Assembly: GCF_036746095.1 (NCBI RefSeq)
Contig: NZ_DAIOEU010000018.1
Span: 8,504-72,503, forward strand
Reading direction: 5' to 3'
Source of the DNA: Dyella_B sp036746095
Lineage (GTDB): Bacteria; Pseudomonadota; Gammaproteobacteria; Xanthomonadales; Rhodanobacteraceae
DNA length: 64,000 nt
How positions within the stretch are numbered: the stretch's first letter is position 1; each line of letters starts with the position of its first letter. Below the pieces are notes generated by a model that saw only the letters and a program-made list of their open reading frames with translations, ran no database searches and was not told the DNA's origin. Of this stretch, positions 1-8,325 are shown one piece after another. A program made the translations under genes and the position numbers.

Positions 1-1
1 G

Positions 2-646
2 CTGATCCTTGCCACGCGTTTTCCCAAAAGCGCGGCACCGCGCGCCGCGGCAACGCCTGCAGCGGGCTCCGGCGTACTGAGCCGGCTGCTGCGCGACAGG
101 TTTTTCATCGGCGCCATGCTGGCGCAGTTTTTCTACGTCGGTGCGCAAGTGGGTGTGTGGAGCTACACCATCCGCTATGTGCAGGCCACCATGCACGGCA
201 CGTCTGCAAGGATGGCGGCCAACTTCCTCACCGCCGAGCTGGTTTGCTTCATGGTCGGCCGCTTTGCCGGCGCCGCCTTGATGAAATACGTGGCACCGGT
301 GCGGCTTCTGTTTACGTTCGCGGCGATCAATGTCGTATTGACGCTATACGCGGTGCTGCACCCCGGCAGCAGTGGCGCTTACGCGTTGGCAGCGTGCAGC
401 TTCTTCATGTCGGTGATGTATCCCACCATCTTCGCGTTAGGTGTGGAAGGCCGCAGCGACGATGAACGCAAGCTTGGCTCGGGTTTGCTGGTGATGACCA
501 TCATCGGTGGTGCGGTACTCACCGCAATCATGGGCGCTGTCTCTGATCACTCCAGCATGTCCGACGCCATGATTGTGCCGGCCTGCAGCTTCGCCGTCAT
601 CGCCTTGTTTGCCTGGCGCCGCCGCACCGTACGGAGTGCCATCTGA
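2..646 (+). CDS. fucP: L-fucose:H+ symporter, MFS (5'-truncated by window edge)
   Basis: C-terminal half of a major facilitator transporter. The reading frame is open from base 2 and ends at TGA 644-646. Visible features are five or six hydrophobic helices and the stretch YVGAQVGVWSYTIRY, typical of the FucP/sugar permease branch (FHS family). The family imports L-fucose with a proton across the inner membrane. The stop overlaps the start of the mutarotase gene (TGATG), so the two are translationally coupled. Fucose as substrate is inferred from the family and from the complete fucose-oxidation operon a few kb away. A related hexose permease cannot be excluded because the N-terminal half is missing. 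Confidence 0.82.
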   Translation: MILATRFPKSAAPRAAATPAAGSGVLSRLLRDRFFIGAMLAQFFYVGAQVGVWSYTIRYVQATMHGTSARMAANFLTAELVCFMVGRFAGAALMKYVAPVRLLFTFAAINVVLTLYAVLHPGSSGAYALAACSFFMSVMYPTIFALGVEGRSDDERKLGSGLLVMTIIGGAVLTAIMGAVSDHSSMSDAMIVPACSFAVIALFAWRRRTVRSAI

Positions 647-999
647 TGCAACGCCATTACTACGCCCTGGATCTCAAGGACGATGCCGCAGCTATCGCCG
701 AATACGAATACTGGCATCGTCCCGGCGTGGTCTGGCCGGAGATCGTCACGTCCATTCGTGCGGCAGGCATCGAGGACATGGAAATCTTCCGCACCGGCAA
801 TCGTTTGGTGATGGTGGTGAAAATGGCCGACGACTTCGTGCCCCCTGCAAAACGGGAGGTGGGTGACGATGAGAAAACGCAGGCATGGGAAGCGCTGATG
901 GATCGCTATCAGCAACGGCTGCCATGGGCCGAAGCGGGGCAGAAGTGGGTGCTAATGGGGCGCATCTTTTCGCTGCAGGAAGCGCTCAAAGCGCTGTGA
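646..999 (+). CDS. L-fucose/L-rhamnose mutarotase family protein
   Basis: 117-residue protein of the RhaM-type mutarotase family (DUF718). It has the early aromatic-rich motif HYYALDLKDD, the YEYWHRPGVVWPEI segment with the family's His and Trp residues, and a conserved C-terminal RIFSLQEAL. It interconverts alpha and beta anomers of a 6-deoxy-L-sugar in the cytoplasm, feeding the beta form to the dehydrogenase. The start overlaps the permease stop by one base. Genes of this family belong to oxidative fucose operons in Xanthomonas; here the gene is with the transporter, about 5 kb from the catabolic operon. Assignment to fucose rather than rhamnose rests on context. Confidence 0.85.
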   Translation: MQRHYYALDLKDDAAAIAEYEYWHRPGVVWPEIVTSIRAAGIEDMEIFRTGNRLVMVVKMADDFVPPAKREVGDDEKTQAWEALMDRYQQRLPWAEAGQKWVLMGRIFSLQEALKAL

Positions 1000-1166
1000 T
1001 CGCCGTTGTCCGTGCGCTCGCGCAAAAACATAGGTTGCGGCGAGACGCAGCCGAATCCCAACGTGGCTTGCAAGCATTCGGGAATGTTGGGGTTCGCGTT
1101 CCGCTCCCCCAACCTACGCGGCCATCGCTCGTCTCGGATGCATCAGGTTCGCGTATTGCGAGCATA

Positions 1167-1197
1167 TCGAAAAAGGGCTCGACGAACCCTTTTTCGA
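1167..1197. terminator. Hairpin between convergent fucose-uptake and amtB genes
   Basis: Perfect 11-bp stem (1167-1177 with 1187-1197, core GAAAAAGGG/CCCTTTTTC) and a 9-base loop. It lies between the plus-strand mutarotase gene (ends 999) and the minus-strand amtB gene (ends 1212). The A5/T5 arms let it work in either direction, so it is probably a bidirectional terminator, most useful for amtB. The preceding 1000-1166 stretch has a weaker interrupted inverted repeat around 1055-1103 and no gene. Confidence 0.65.
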
Positions 1198-1211
1198 CAC
1201 GCTATCGCGGC

Positions 1212-2564
1212 TCAGCTCTCGTAGGCACTCTCGCCGTGCGAGGTGATGTCAAGGCCTTCACGTTCGGCGTCGGCACTCACCCGCAGGCCGAAGATCGCCC
1301 TGACCACGAGGTAGGCAAGCACCGAGACCACGCCGCTCCACACCAGGGTCACGCCCACACCCAGCGCCTGGACGCTGACTTGGTGGCCGATGGAGAAATC
1401 GGCGGCGCCAGTGCCGCCCAGCGACGGCGCGGTAAACACGCCGGTAAGGATGGCGCCGACGATGCCGCCCACTCCATGTACGCCGAACACGTCCAGTGCA
1501 TCGTCGGCACGCAGGATCTTCTTCAATCCGGTGACACCCCACACGCACGCCATGCTGGCCAGCGCGCCGATCACCAGCGAGCCCATTGGACCCACTGTGC
1601 CGCACGCCGGCGTGATGGCGACGAGACCGGCCACGGCGCCGGAAGCGCCGCCGACCATCGACGGCCTGCCCTTCAACACTGCTTCTATCAGCAACCACGC
1701 CAGCATGGCCGCCGCGGTCGCTACCAGTGTATTGATGAAGGCAAGCGCCGCACCCGCATTCGACTCCAGGTTGGAACCCGCATTGAAACCGAACCAGCCT
1801 ACCCACAGGATCGCCGCGCCGACCATGGTGAAGGTGACGTTGTGCGGCTTCATCGACTGGTGCCCAACGCCGATGCGCGGACCGATCATGTAGGCGCCAA
1901 CCAGCCCGGCAATGCCGGCGTTGATATGCACAACCGTGCCGCCAGCGAAGTCCAGCGCACCCTTGGCGAACATGTAGCCGCTGGGGCCGTACCAGACCAT
2001 GTGGGCGATCGGCAGATAGGCGAAAGTGAACCACAGTGCACAAAACACCAGCACCGCGCGAAAGCGCATGCGTTCGGCGAATGCGCCGACGATGAGCGCG
2101 CCAGTGATGCCGGCGAAAGTCGACTGGAACACCACGAACACGTATTCCGGCAGGGAAACGCCCGTGGTGAAGGTCGCCGCCAGGGAATCCTTGGTCACGC
2201 CCTTGAGAAACAGCTTGTCGAAGTTGCCGATGAAGGCGTTGCCGCCGTTGAAAGCAAGCGTGTAGCCGTAGATCACCCACAGCACCACGATCATCGAGAA
2301 CACCGTCATCACTTGCATCAACACTGAAAGCACGTTCTTGGAACGCACCAGTCCGCCGTAGAAAAGCGCCAGCCCCGGCACCGTCATCATCAGCACCAGC
2401 AGCGTGGAGGTCAGCATCCACGCCACGTCACCCTTGTCCACCACCGGGGTGGCGGTGGCCGCGGCATGGGAATCCGGCGCCAACAGCAGCAGGCATGGCA
2501 GCAGTATCGTCATGACCCACGCCGGAATAGTGCGCGCGGGACGGGAAAGCAGCATTTCTTTCAT
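1212..2564 (-). CDS. amtB: Ammonium transporter AmtB
   Basis: 450-residue Amt/Mep/Rh family ammonium channel. A cleavable signal segment (about residues 15-35, ending SHAAA) is followed by 11 predicted membrane helices. Recognisable pore elements are VPGLALFYGGLVRSKN near the N-terminus, GGTVVHINAG (first pore histidine) and DVFGVHGVGG (second pore histidine). It conducts ammonia/ammonium into the cytoplasm when nitrogen is scarce. The gene follows glnK by 22 bp in the usual glnK-amtB pair, where GlnK blocks the channel when nitrogen is ample. The start at 2564 is preceded by a GAGG ribosome site. A strong hairpin lies just beyond the stop. Confidence 0.97.
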   Translation of the reverse strand: MKEMLLSRPARTIPAWVMTILLPCLLLLAPDSHAAATATPVVDKGDVAWMLTSTLLVLMMTVPGLALFYGGLVRSKNVLSVLMQVMTVFSMIVVLWVIYGYTLAFNGGNAFIGNFDKLFLKGVTKDSLAATFTTGVSLPEYVFVVFQSTFAGITGALIVGAFAERMRFRAVLVFCALWFTFAYLPIAHMVWYGPSGYMFAKGALDFAGGTVVHINAGIAGLVGAYMIGPRIGVGHQSMKPHNVTFTMVGAAILWVGWFGFNAGSNLESNAGAALAFINTLVATAAAMLAWLLIEAVLKGRPSMVGGASGAVAGLVAITPACGTVGPMGSLVIGALASMACVWGVTGLKKILRADDALDVFGVHGVGGIVGAILTGVFTAPSLGGTGAADFSIGHQVSVQALGVGVTLVWSGVVSVLAYLVVRAIFGLRVSADAEREGLDITSHGESAYES

Positions 2565-2586
2565 GGAAAGCCTCGCAGAGGGTGGG

Positions 2587-2925
2587 TTAAAGGGCGTCGG
2601 CGTCGAGTTCGCCGGTGCGGATACGCATGACCTGATCCACCGTGCTCACGAAGATTTTTCCGTCACCCACGCTGCCGGTTTTGGCCGCCTGCTGGATGGC
2701 ATCGAGCACGCCGTCGAGCAACTCGTCGGATACCACCACCTCGATTTTCAGCTTGGGCAGGAAGTCGACGACGTATTCCGCGCCGCGGTACAACTCGGTG
2801 TGTCCCTTCTGGCGGCCGAAGCCGCGCACTTCGCTCAGCGTGATGCCGCTGGCGCCGGCGACGGTGAGCGCGTCGCGCACTTCATCAAGCTTGTATGGCC
2901 GGATGATGCAAGTGATCAGTTTCAT
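2587..2925 (-). CDS. glnK: Nitrogen regulatory protein P-II
   Basis: 112-residue PII signalling protein, full family length. The T-loop carries the uridylylation tyrosine Y51 in RGAEYVVDF, and the B-loop TGSVGDGKIFV binds ATP/ADP. It senses 2-oxoglutarate and adenylate state and controls AmtB and nitrogen enzymes. Its place directly before amtB supports GlnK rather than GlnB. The start at 2925 has a clear GGGAG ribosome site. A hairpin with a short T-run separates it from the upstream torF-like gene, so expression may be partly read-through from that promoter. Confidence 0.95.
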   Translation of the reverse strand: MKLITCIIRPYKLDEVRDALTVAGASGITLSEVRGFGRQKGHTELYRGAEYVVDFLPKLKIEVVVSDELLDGVLDAIQQAAKTGSVGDGKIFVSTVDQVMRIRTGELDADAL

Positions 2926-2941
2926 GCAGGTCTCCCGATGG

Positions 2942-2966
2942 AAAACCGCAGCCGCAAAGGCTGCGG
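2942..2966 (-). terminator. Weak terminator/attenuator between torF-like gene and glnK
   Basis: On the minus strand an 8-bp GC stem (CCGCAGCC with GGCTGCGG, 2946-2953 and 2959-2966, 5-base loop) is followed by four T residues (2942-2945). It lies 15 bp beyond the torF-like stop and just before the glnK ribosome site. The T-run is short, so partial termination is more likely than a full stop. Confidence 0.5.
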
Positions 2967-2981
2967 CAATGGCGGTTCAGG

Positions 2982-3743
2982 TCAGAACGATTTGCTCAGC
3001 GTGAGGATGCCGGTGGCGCGGCCGACGAAGTGGCCGTAGGCATTGGTGTAGACGCTCCGCGAGGCATTGGTGTCGTAGTAGCCGAGCGACACCGAATAAC
3101 CATGGTTGAAGGCCTTGCTCACGCTCACTCGCCAATCGCTGTAGGAGGCGCCGTCGACGTTGTGCACCTTCTGATGGCCTACATGCGCACCCACCGTCCA
3201 GCTTGGCGTGAACTCGTAGCTGTAGGAAAGATCGACGTAGCCGCTGTTCTTGCTGTGGGCGAAGCCGAACAGGTTGGTGAACGCATGCGAGTACTTGAGC
3301 GTGACGCCCTTGAAACCGATCGATGCATAAGCCTCGGTGGTATAGGGACGGGTAAAACCGCTCGGGTAGGTGCCCGGGTAGTAGTACTCGTAGAGACCGA
3401 CGTCGTAGCTCCAGTCGCCGGTGATTTTGCCGCGGAAGCCGGTGTAGAAATCGAGTTCCACGCTGCTGGAAATGGGTGCGGCATCGCTGGATGCATCGGA
3501 AAGCCAACTGATGTTGCTGCCCCAGGCGCCGACATACCAGCCGCTGGCATGGTCGTATTCGATGCCCGGCTGCACCGCGGGTTTCCAATTGGTCTGGGAA
3601 AGCCCGCGGAACAGATAGTCATTGATCACTGCCACGCTTCCCGCCACCGTGCTGACAGGCGCTTCTTCCGCGCTCGCCTGCATTCCCATGGCTGGTGCGA
3701 TCAGCGCCACAGCCAGTGCAACCTGCCTCATACATCGTTTCAT
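2982..3743 (-). CDS. TorF-family putative outer-membrane porin
   Basis: 253-residue exported protein. A signal peptide (MKRCMRQVALAVALIAPAMG, cleavage near ASA/EE) is followed by alternating beta-strand sequence rich in Tyr/Trp/Ser and a terminal SKSF ending in Phe, typical of an outer-membrane barrel. It matches the TorF/TIGR02001 (Gcw_chp) family, including the early DYLFRGLSQT motif. The start at ATG 3743 is chosen because GGGAGA stands just upstream and the signal peptide begins there; the same frame is open further upstream but non-coding in character. Family members precede glnK-amtB in Xanthomonadales, so a role in uptake of nitrogen compounds is inferred, not shown. Confidence 0.8.
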   Translation of the reverse strand: MKRCMRQVALAVALIAPAMGMQASAEEAPVSTVAGSVAVINDYLFRGLSQTNWKPAVQPGIEYDHASGWYVGAWGSNISWLSDASSDAAPISSSVELDFYTGFRGKITGDWSYDVGLYEYYYPGTYPSGFTRPYTTEAYASIGFKGVTLKYSHAFTNLFGFAHSKNSGYVDLSYSYEFTPSWTVGAHVGHQKVHNVDGASYSDWRVSVSKAFNHGYSVSLGYYDTNASRSVYTNAYGHFVGRATGILTLSKSF

Positions 3744-4483
3744 CGGATACTTGTCTCCCGAACGTTTGCCGTGCATGAATGTGGATCGTATGGACGTATA
3801 GACGTCCAATGGCCTCCACGCTTGGCCAATCCCCGGGCAGCCACAACCGCGCTCGGTCGCGCAATTGACGACCGAACTTGCCGCGCTGGCAGGCGCGAAC
3901 ATTCCGGGAAACTCCGGCGAAGGCGACAAAGCAAGATTCAAGAAGAAGCGGCCTGACCAAACGGTCGGTCGTGGAGCGGGGACGCTCGCCGGTTCAAGCG
4001 CGGCGGGTCGTAATGCTGGCAGTGCGATGGCGAGGTCAAGCAACGGCCACGGCGCGGATGTCGCGCGCGCTTCTCGTTTGATTCCCCGATCTACCAGCCC
4101 TGCGGCACAGCGGGCGCGCCATGGGCGCTGCCACAAAAGTGCGGGCCGGAATCCCGACTGCGCTTTGATCCTATTCCCTGATGCTGCTGCATTGCAATAC
4201 CGTTACACCATCGGCGTTATCACATTTTTTCTTAAGCCCGTTGCACTGCAGCAGTGCGGCGGCGGTTCGGAGGATGCTCGCTGTGCGTAATGTGCTTTCC
4301 AGGCGTATTGCGGCAGATGTATTGGAAAAACGGGACGGCAATTCCAGCCGCTATTAGTTAGATAGCGGTGCCCGCCTGATGCTCAGCTTGAATCACGGGT
4401 TAAGCCACAACTTCGATTTGTTTCTTACCCATGCGCAGTGGATCGGCTATCACGCAGTTTGGATGATGGTTATCCTCACAGCC
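3744..4483. other. Long intergenic region, torF-like / HAD gene
   Basis: About 740 bp between divergent genes. Besides the operator-like repeat at 3791-3808 there is a 15-bp palindrome GCACTGCAGCAGTGC at 4243-4257. ORFs here have no recognisable product or coding bias. Presumably holds both promoters. Confidence 0.5.
3791..3808. promoter_or_regulatory. Candidate operator upstream of torF-like-glnK-amtB
   Basis: Perfect 7-bp inverted repeat TGGACGT-N4-ACGTCCA, 48 bp before the torF-like start, in the expected promoter position. No sigma-54 -24/-12 pair was seen on the minus strand nearby. The binding protein is unknown. Confidence 0.4.
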
Positions 4484-5128
4484 ATGACCATCGAGCTTGC
4501 CATCTTCGATTTCGACGGCACCTTGGCCGACAGCTACCCGGTGTTTGCCGATTCCGTCAACGTGCTGGCGGCACGGCACGGATTCCGGCAGGTGCAACTG
4601 CACGAGCAACACACGCTGCGCGGGATGAGTGCGCGGGAATTGATGCGCGAGTTGCATTTGCCGGCGTGGAAAGTGCCGGCCGTGATGGCGGATTTTCGCG
4701 GCATCCTGCAGCGGCGCATTCACGACGTGCATCCATTCCCCGGGGTGCTCGATGCCTTGCATGCGTTGCTGGACAAGCGCATGCAGCTGGCCCTGGCCAC
4801 CTCCAACACGCTGCAGAATGTGACTGCCGTACTGGGGGAGGCGCTGACCAGTCGCTTCGCCACGCTTGAATGCGGCACCAGCCTGTTCGGCAAGTCGCAC
4901 CGCTTGCGCCGCATCCTCAAGCACACGCGCATGGCCACGACGGAAGCCATCTATGTCGGCGACGAGATCCGCGACGCGGAGGCGGCGAGTGAAGCGGGCA
5001 TGATGTTCGGCGCGGTGGCCTGGGGCTACACCACGATGGAAGCCTTGCTGCGCACCAAGCCGGGAAGGATGTTTCGGCTGCCGGCGGACATGCTAGAGCT
5101 TGAGGGCTGCGATCGTAGGCTGGAATGA
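4484..5128 (+). CDS. HAD-superfamily hydrolase, phosphoglycolate-phosphatase type
   Basis: 214-residue cytoplasmic phosphatase of HAD subfamily IA. Motif I is IFDFDGTLADS (nucleophile D9, acid/base D11). A helical cap follows, motif II is LATSNT, motif III lies in a Lys-containing stretch (GKSHRLRRILK), and motif IV is YVGDEIRDAEAA. This set fits phosphoglycolate phosphatase-like enzymes that clear small phosphate esters; the substrate is not defined by sequence. The start at 4484 (MTIELAIF) is chosen because the family begins just before motif I; an in-frame ATG at 4463 and one at 4379 would add residues without a clear ribosome site. The 3' end overlaps a small palindrome. Confidence 0.85.
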   Translation: MTIELAIFDFDGTLADSYPVFADSVNVLAARHGFRQVQLHEQHTLRGMSARELMRELHLPAWKVPAVMADFRGILQRRIHDVHPFPGVLDALHALLDKRMQLALATSNTLQNVTAVLGEALTSRFATLECGTSLFGKSHRLRRILKHTRMATTEAIYVGDEIRDAEAASEAGMMFGAVAWGYTTMEALLRTKPGRMFRLPADMLELEGCDRRLE

Positions 5129-5138
5129 ACTCCAGCCT
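5117..5138. repeat. AGGCTGGA palindrome at the 3' end of the HAD gene
   Basis: 8-bp inverted repeat AGGCTGGA-N6-TCCAGCCT overlapping the HAD stop codon. Two close relatives occur at 32055-32079 and 32360-32388, so this is a small dispersed palindromic unit that may double as a terminator. Confidence 0.55.
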
Positions 5139-5175
5139 TGATTGGCATGGCGATGCCGGCATTTTTCATCCCAGC

Positions 5176-5664
5176 TTACGCATTGCGCCGCTTGCTGAGC
5201 CAGCCATCCAGCGACAGCGGACCCGCTCCGCCGACGCACAAGGCCAGCAGGCAGGCCAGATAGAGCAGGTCGGTCTCGTAACCGGGCTGCCCAAAGTGTG
5301 CGCCTGCGGCGTCATACGACATCAACTTGATCGAACTGAAGCCATAAGGCAGGTGCACGGTGAATATGGCGACCAGCAGGACCACGATCATCGGAACGCT
5401 GGCCACTGGAACAAAGGCACCCACGAAGATCATCAGGCCGCCCAGCAGCTCGATGACGATCGTCGCCCATCCGAGCAGGTCGGCAAACGGCATGCCGATC
5501 GCATGGAGTATTCCAATGAAAGCGTCTGGACCACGCACCAGCTTGGCGTAGCCATGTTCCATGAATCCGAAGCCAGCGATCAGCCTGAGCGGCAGCGCAT
5601 ACCAGCCATAGGGAAGAGGGAGGGGAGCAATCGCGAGTCTACGAAGGAGGTTTGCTTTGGACAT
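5176..5664 (-). CDS. DoxX family membrane protein
   Basis: 162-residue protein with four predicted membrane helices. It has the DoxX-family pattern LRLIAGFGFMEHGYAKL in helix 1 and LGGLMIFVGAFVPVAS in helix 2. DoxX-like proteins sit in the inner membrane and have been linked to redox or thiol stress; the exact activity is unknown. The start at 5664 has an AAGGA ribosome site; upstream in-frame starts would lengthen it with atypical sequence overlapping the next gene's end. It lies at the tail of the fucose operon, 82 bp after the lldD-like stop, but its own ribosome site and unrelated family make a metabolic link doubtful. Confidence 0.8.
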   Translation of the reverse strand: MSKANLLRRLAIAPLPLPYGWYALPLRLIAGFGFMEHGYAKLVRGPDAFIGILHAIGMPFADLLGWATIVIELLGGLMIFVGAFVPVASVPMIVVLLVAIFTVHLPYGFSSIKLMSYDAAGAHFGQPGYETDLLYLACLLALCVGGAGPLSLDGWLSKRRNA

Positions 5665-5746
5665 GATCCTTACTGCGCTGTAGCGAGTTTCGTCAGTAAG
5701 GGCATTCGACGCGGCGTGTGCCGAGGTTACAGACCAATAAGCGTTT

Positions 5747-6955
5747 TTACTTACGGCAAGGAACGCCCGGGTCCTCGAACTGCGTGTTGACGACAGGGAA
5801 CAAGCCATCGCCAGGTTTGCGCCAGATGATGTCTGGCGAAATGCTACGCGCATCGGTCTGCCCGGTCAGCGCCATGCTCACGCTCAGCTCTTTGCGGATC
5901 AGCTCGATGGCCTTGCTTACTCCGGCTTCGCCCATCGCGCCGAGGCCATAAAGAAAGGCTTTGCCGATCAGTCCGGCATGCGCGCCGCAGGCCAGCGCCT
6001 TGAGCAAATCCTGTCCGCTCTGGATGCCGCTATCGAACAGCACCTGCATGCGATCGCCGACCGCCTGCACGATGGAGGGCAGTACGTCGATCGTGGCGGG
6101 CGCACCATCTAATTGGCGGCCGCCATGGTTGGAGACGACGATGGCGTCGACGCCAAGGCTAGCCGCGATGCGTGCATCGCGCGGATCGAGGATGCCCTTG
6201 ATGATCAGCTTGCCGGGCCACAACTCGCGAATCCATTCCAGGTCTTTCCATTCCAGCGTGGGATCGAACTGGTTGGCGATCCACTGCGCCAGCGTGGTGA
6301 GGCTGTCGGTGTTCTCGATGCGTCCTTGCAGGTTGCCGAAGGAGCGGCTCGGTGCACGCAGCATGCTCCACGCCCAACGCGGCTTGCTTGCCATGTCCAG
6401 GATATTGCGCAAGGTAATCCTGGGCGGCACCGACAAGCCGTTCTTGATCTCGCGATGGCGCTGGCCTTGCACGGTGAGATCGGCGGTGAGCATCAAGGCG
6501 GAACATCCGGCGTCCTTGGCGCGCCGGATCAGGTCGCGCGTGAAGCCGCGATCGCGCATCACGTACACCTGGAACCAGAACGGCTTTGCCACTGCGGCGC
6601 GCACCTGTTCGATCGAGCAGATCGACATGGTGCTCAGGCAGAAGGGGATGCCGGCTTTTTCCGCCGCACGCGCACCGAGGATTTCGCCAGCACCGTGCTG
6701 CAATCCAGTGAGCCCCGTCGGTGCGATCGCCAGCGGCATCGATACCGGCTGGCCGACGATATCGGTGGCCAGCGAACGGTTGTCCACATTGCTCATCACC
6801 CGTTGCCGTAACGCAATGCGCTCGAATGCGGCGCGATTGGCGCGCAGCGTGACTTCATCGTATGAGCCGCGATCGGCGTATTCGAAGAAGGCACGCGGCA
6901 CGCGGCGCTTGGCGAGTTCGCGCAGGTCGGCGACGTTGGTGATCGGTGTCGTCAT
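5747..6955 (-). CDS. lldD: FMN-dependent L-lactate dehydrogenase / alpha-hydroxy-acid oxidase
   Basis: 402-residue enzyme of the FMN-dependent alpha-hydroxy-acid dehydrogenase family. FMN and active-site motifs are FFEYADRGSYDE (20s), LAIAPTG (75-81), FWFQVYVMRD (126-135), LIIKGI (flavin-contacting K253) and SNHGGRQLDG with catalytic H277. It oxidises L-lactate to pyruvate and passes electrons to the membrane quinone pool. The start at 6955 overlaps the fuconate dehydratase stop as ATGA. The fucose route yields pyruvate plus L-lactate, so this last gene completes conversion to pyruvate. Lactate specificity is inferred from family and context; mandelate or glycolate oxidases share the motifs. 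Confidence 0.88.
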   Translation of the reverse strand: MTTPITNVADLRELAKRRVPRAFFEYADRGSYDEVTLRANRAAFERIALRQRVMSNVDNRSLATDIVGQPVSMPLAIAPTGLTGLQHGAGEILGARAAEKAGIPFCLSTMSICSIEQVRAAVAKPFWFQVYVMRDRGFTRDLIRRAKDAGCSALMLTADLTVQGQRHREIKNGLSVPPRITLRNILDMASKPRWAWSMLRAPSRSFGNLQGRIENTDSLTTLAQWIANQFDPTLEWKDLEWIRELWPGKLIIKGILDPRDARIAASLGVDAIVVSNHGGRQLDGAPATIDVLPSIVQAVGDRMQVLFDSGIQSGQDLLKALACGAHAGLIGKAFLYGLGAMGEAGVSKAIELIRKELSVSMALTGQTDARSISPDIIWRKPGDGLFPVVNTQFEDPGVPCRK

Positions 6956-8271
6956 GGGACGGTTGCGGTATCCAGCGGTTGGCACCACACGGGGCCATCC
7001 GGGAAACGATACTGCGCCAGCGTCTCGGTGTGCATCTGCGCGGAAAAACCCGGCGCGGTAGGTACTATGTAATGTCCGTTGCGGATCACCACCGGATCGA
7101 CGAAATGCTGGTGCAGGTGATCGACGAACTCGATGGCGCGATCTTCCTTCTTGCCGGTGATCGCCACGAAATCGGCCATCGCCAGATGTTGCACCAGCTC
7201 GCACAGTCCGACGCCGCCGGCATGCGGATACACGCGCACGCCGAACTTGGCCGCCAGCAGCAGGATCGCCAGGTTTTCGTTCACGCCGCCGACGCGTGCG
7301 GCATCGATCTGCACCAGATCCACCGCACCGGCCTGGAACAGCTGCTTGAAGATCACCCGGTTCTGCGTGTGTTCGCCGGTCGAGATCGGCACGGGGGCCA
7401 CCGCGCGGCGGATCGCGGCGTGGCCTAGCACGTCGTCCGGGCTGGTCGGCTCTTCCACCCATTCCAGGCCTACGTCCTTGAGCCGGCTCAACCAGGCGAT
7501 CGCATCGGGCACGTTCCAGCGCTGGTTCGCATCGACGGCAATGGCGATGTCCGGCCCCACCGTGGCGCGCGCGAGACGGCAGCGGCGCACGTCGTCTTCC
7601 ACGTTCATGCCGACCTTGAGTTTGATCGTGCGGAAACCCGCCGCCACCGCTTCGCGCGCCAGGCGCTGCATTTTTTCGTCGGAGTACCCCAGCCAGCCGG
7701 GCGAGGTGGTGTAGGCGGGGTAGCCTTCGGCCAGCAACTGCTCGATGCGCGTGGCCTTGCTGGGCGCAGCGGCGTACAGCATGGTCAATGCTTCTTCCGG
7801 CGTGAGTGCGTCGGTGAGATAGCGGAAATCAATGGTGGCGACGAGCTGTTCCGGTGTCATGTCGGCAATAAAGCGCCACAGTGGCTTGCCGGCCATGCGC
7901 GCGGCAAGGTCCCACGCCGCGTTGACCACGGCGCCGATCGCCATGTGCATCACGCCTTTTTCAGGCCCCAGCCAACGCAGCTGCGAATCGCCGACCATGC
8001 GCATCGAAAAGCCGCCGAGATCATTGACGACGTCCTGCAGATCCAGGCCGACGACATGGTCGGCCAGCGCATCGATCGCCGCCTTCTGCACGTCGTTGCC
8101 GCGGCCGATGGTGAACGCCAGGCCATGGCCGGCCAGGCCGGGCTGGTCCGTGCGCATGACGACGTACGCCGCGGAATAGTCCGGGTCAGGGTTCATGGCA
8201 TCCGAGCCATCCAGTTCGCGCGACGTCGGGAAGCGAACGTCGTAAGTATCCAGCGCCGTGATCTTGCTCAT
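6952..8271 (-). CDS. L-fuconate dehydratase
   Basis: 439-residue member of the enolase superfamily, almost the same length as the characterised Xanthomonas campestris enzyme. It removes water from L-fuconate to give 2-keto-3-deoxy-L-fuconate. Visible catalytic set: KLK with K219 as one general base, metal ligands D247 (VDANQRW), E273 (VEEPTSP) and E300 (TGEHTQ), and H350 (VYPHAGGVG) as the other acid/base. Spacing follows the known enzyme with an offset of one. No internal break. ATGA overlap with the lldD-like gene downstream and a 54-bp gap to the hydrolase gene upstream place it fifth in the fucose operon. Confidence 0.95.
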   Translation of the reverse strand: MSKITALDTYDVRFPTSRELDGSDAMNPDPDYSAAYVVMRTDQPGLAGHGLAFTIGRGNDVQKAAIDALADHVVGLDLQDVVNDLGGFSMRMVGDSQLRWLGPEKGVMHMAIGAVVNAAWDLAARMAGKPLWRFIADMTPEQLVATIDFRYLTDALTPEEALTMLYAAAPSKATRIEQLLAEGYPAYTTSPGWLGYSDEKMQRLAREAVAAGFRTIKLKVGMNVEDDVRRCRLARATVGPDIAIAVDANQRWNVPDAIAWLSRLKDVGLEWVEEPTSPDDVLGHAAIRRAVAPVPISTGEHTQNRVIFKQLFQAGAVDLVQIDAARVGGVNENLAILLLAAKFGVRVYPHAGGVGLCELVQHLAMADFVAITGKKEDRAIEFVDHLHQHFVDPVVIRNGHYIVPTAPGFSAQMHTETLAQYRFPDGPVWCQPLDTATVP

Positions 8272-8325
8272 CGAGTGGCTGTCCTTGCATCCAGGAAATG
8301 TGGTGTGGGTGCGGTCATGCGCGGC

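Noticed and set aside
885..2327. 480-codon plus-strand ORF opposite amtB
   Set aside because: Antisense shadow of a clear ammonium transporter; His/Arg/Ala-rich translation with no family.
3744..4483. Sigma-54 promoter for the nitrogen cluster
   Set aside because: Looked for GCAA-N4/5-GTGCCA on the plus strand; no acceptable match.
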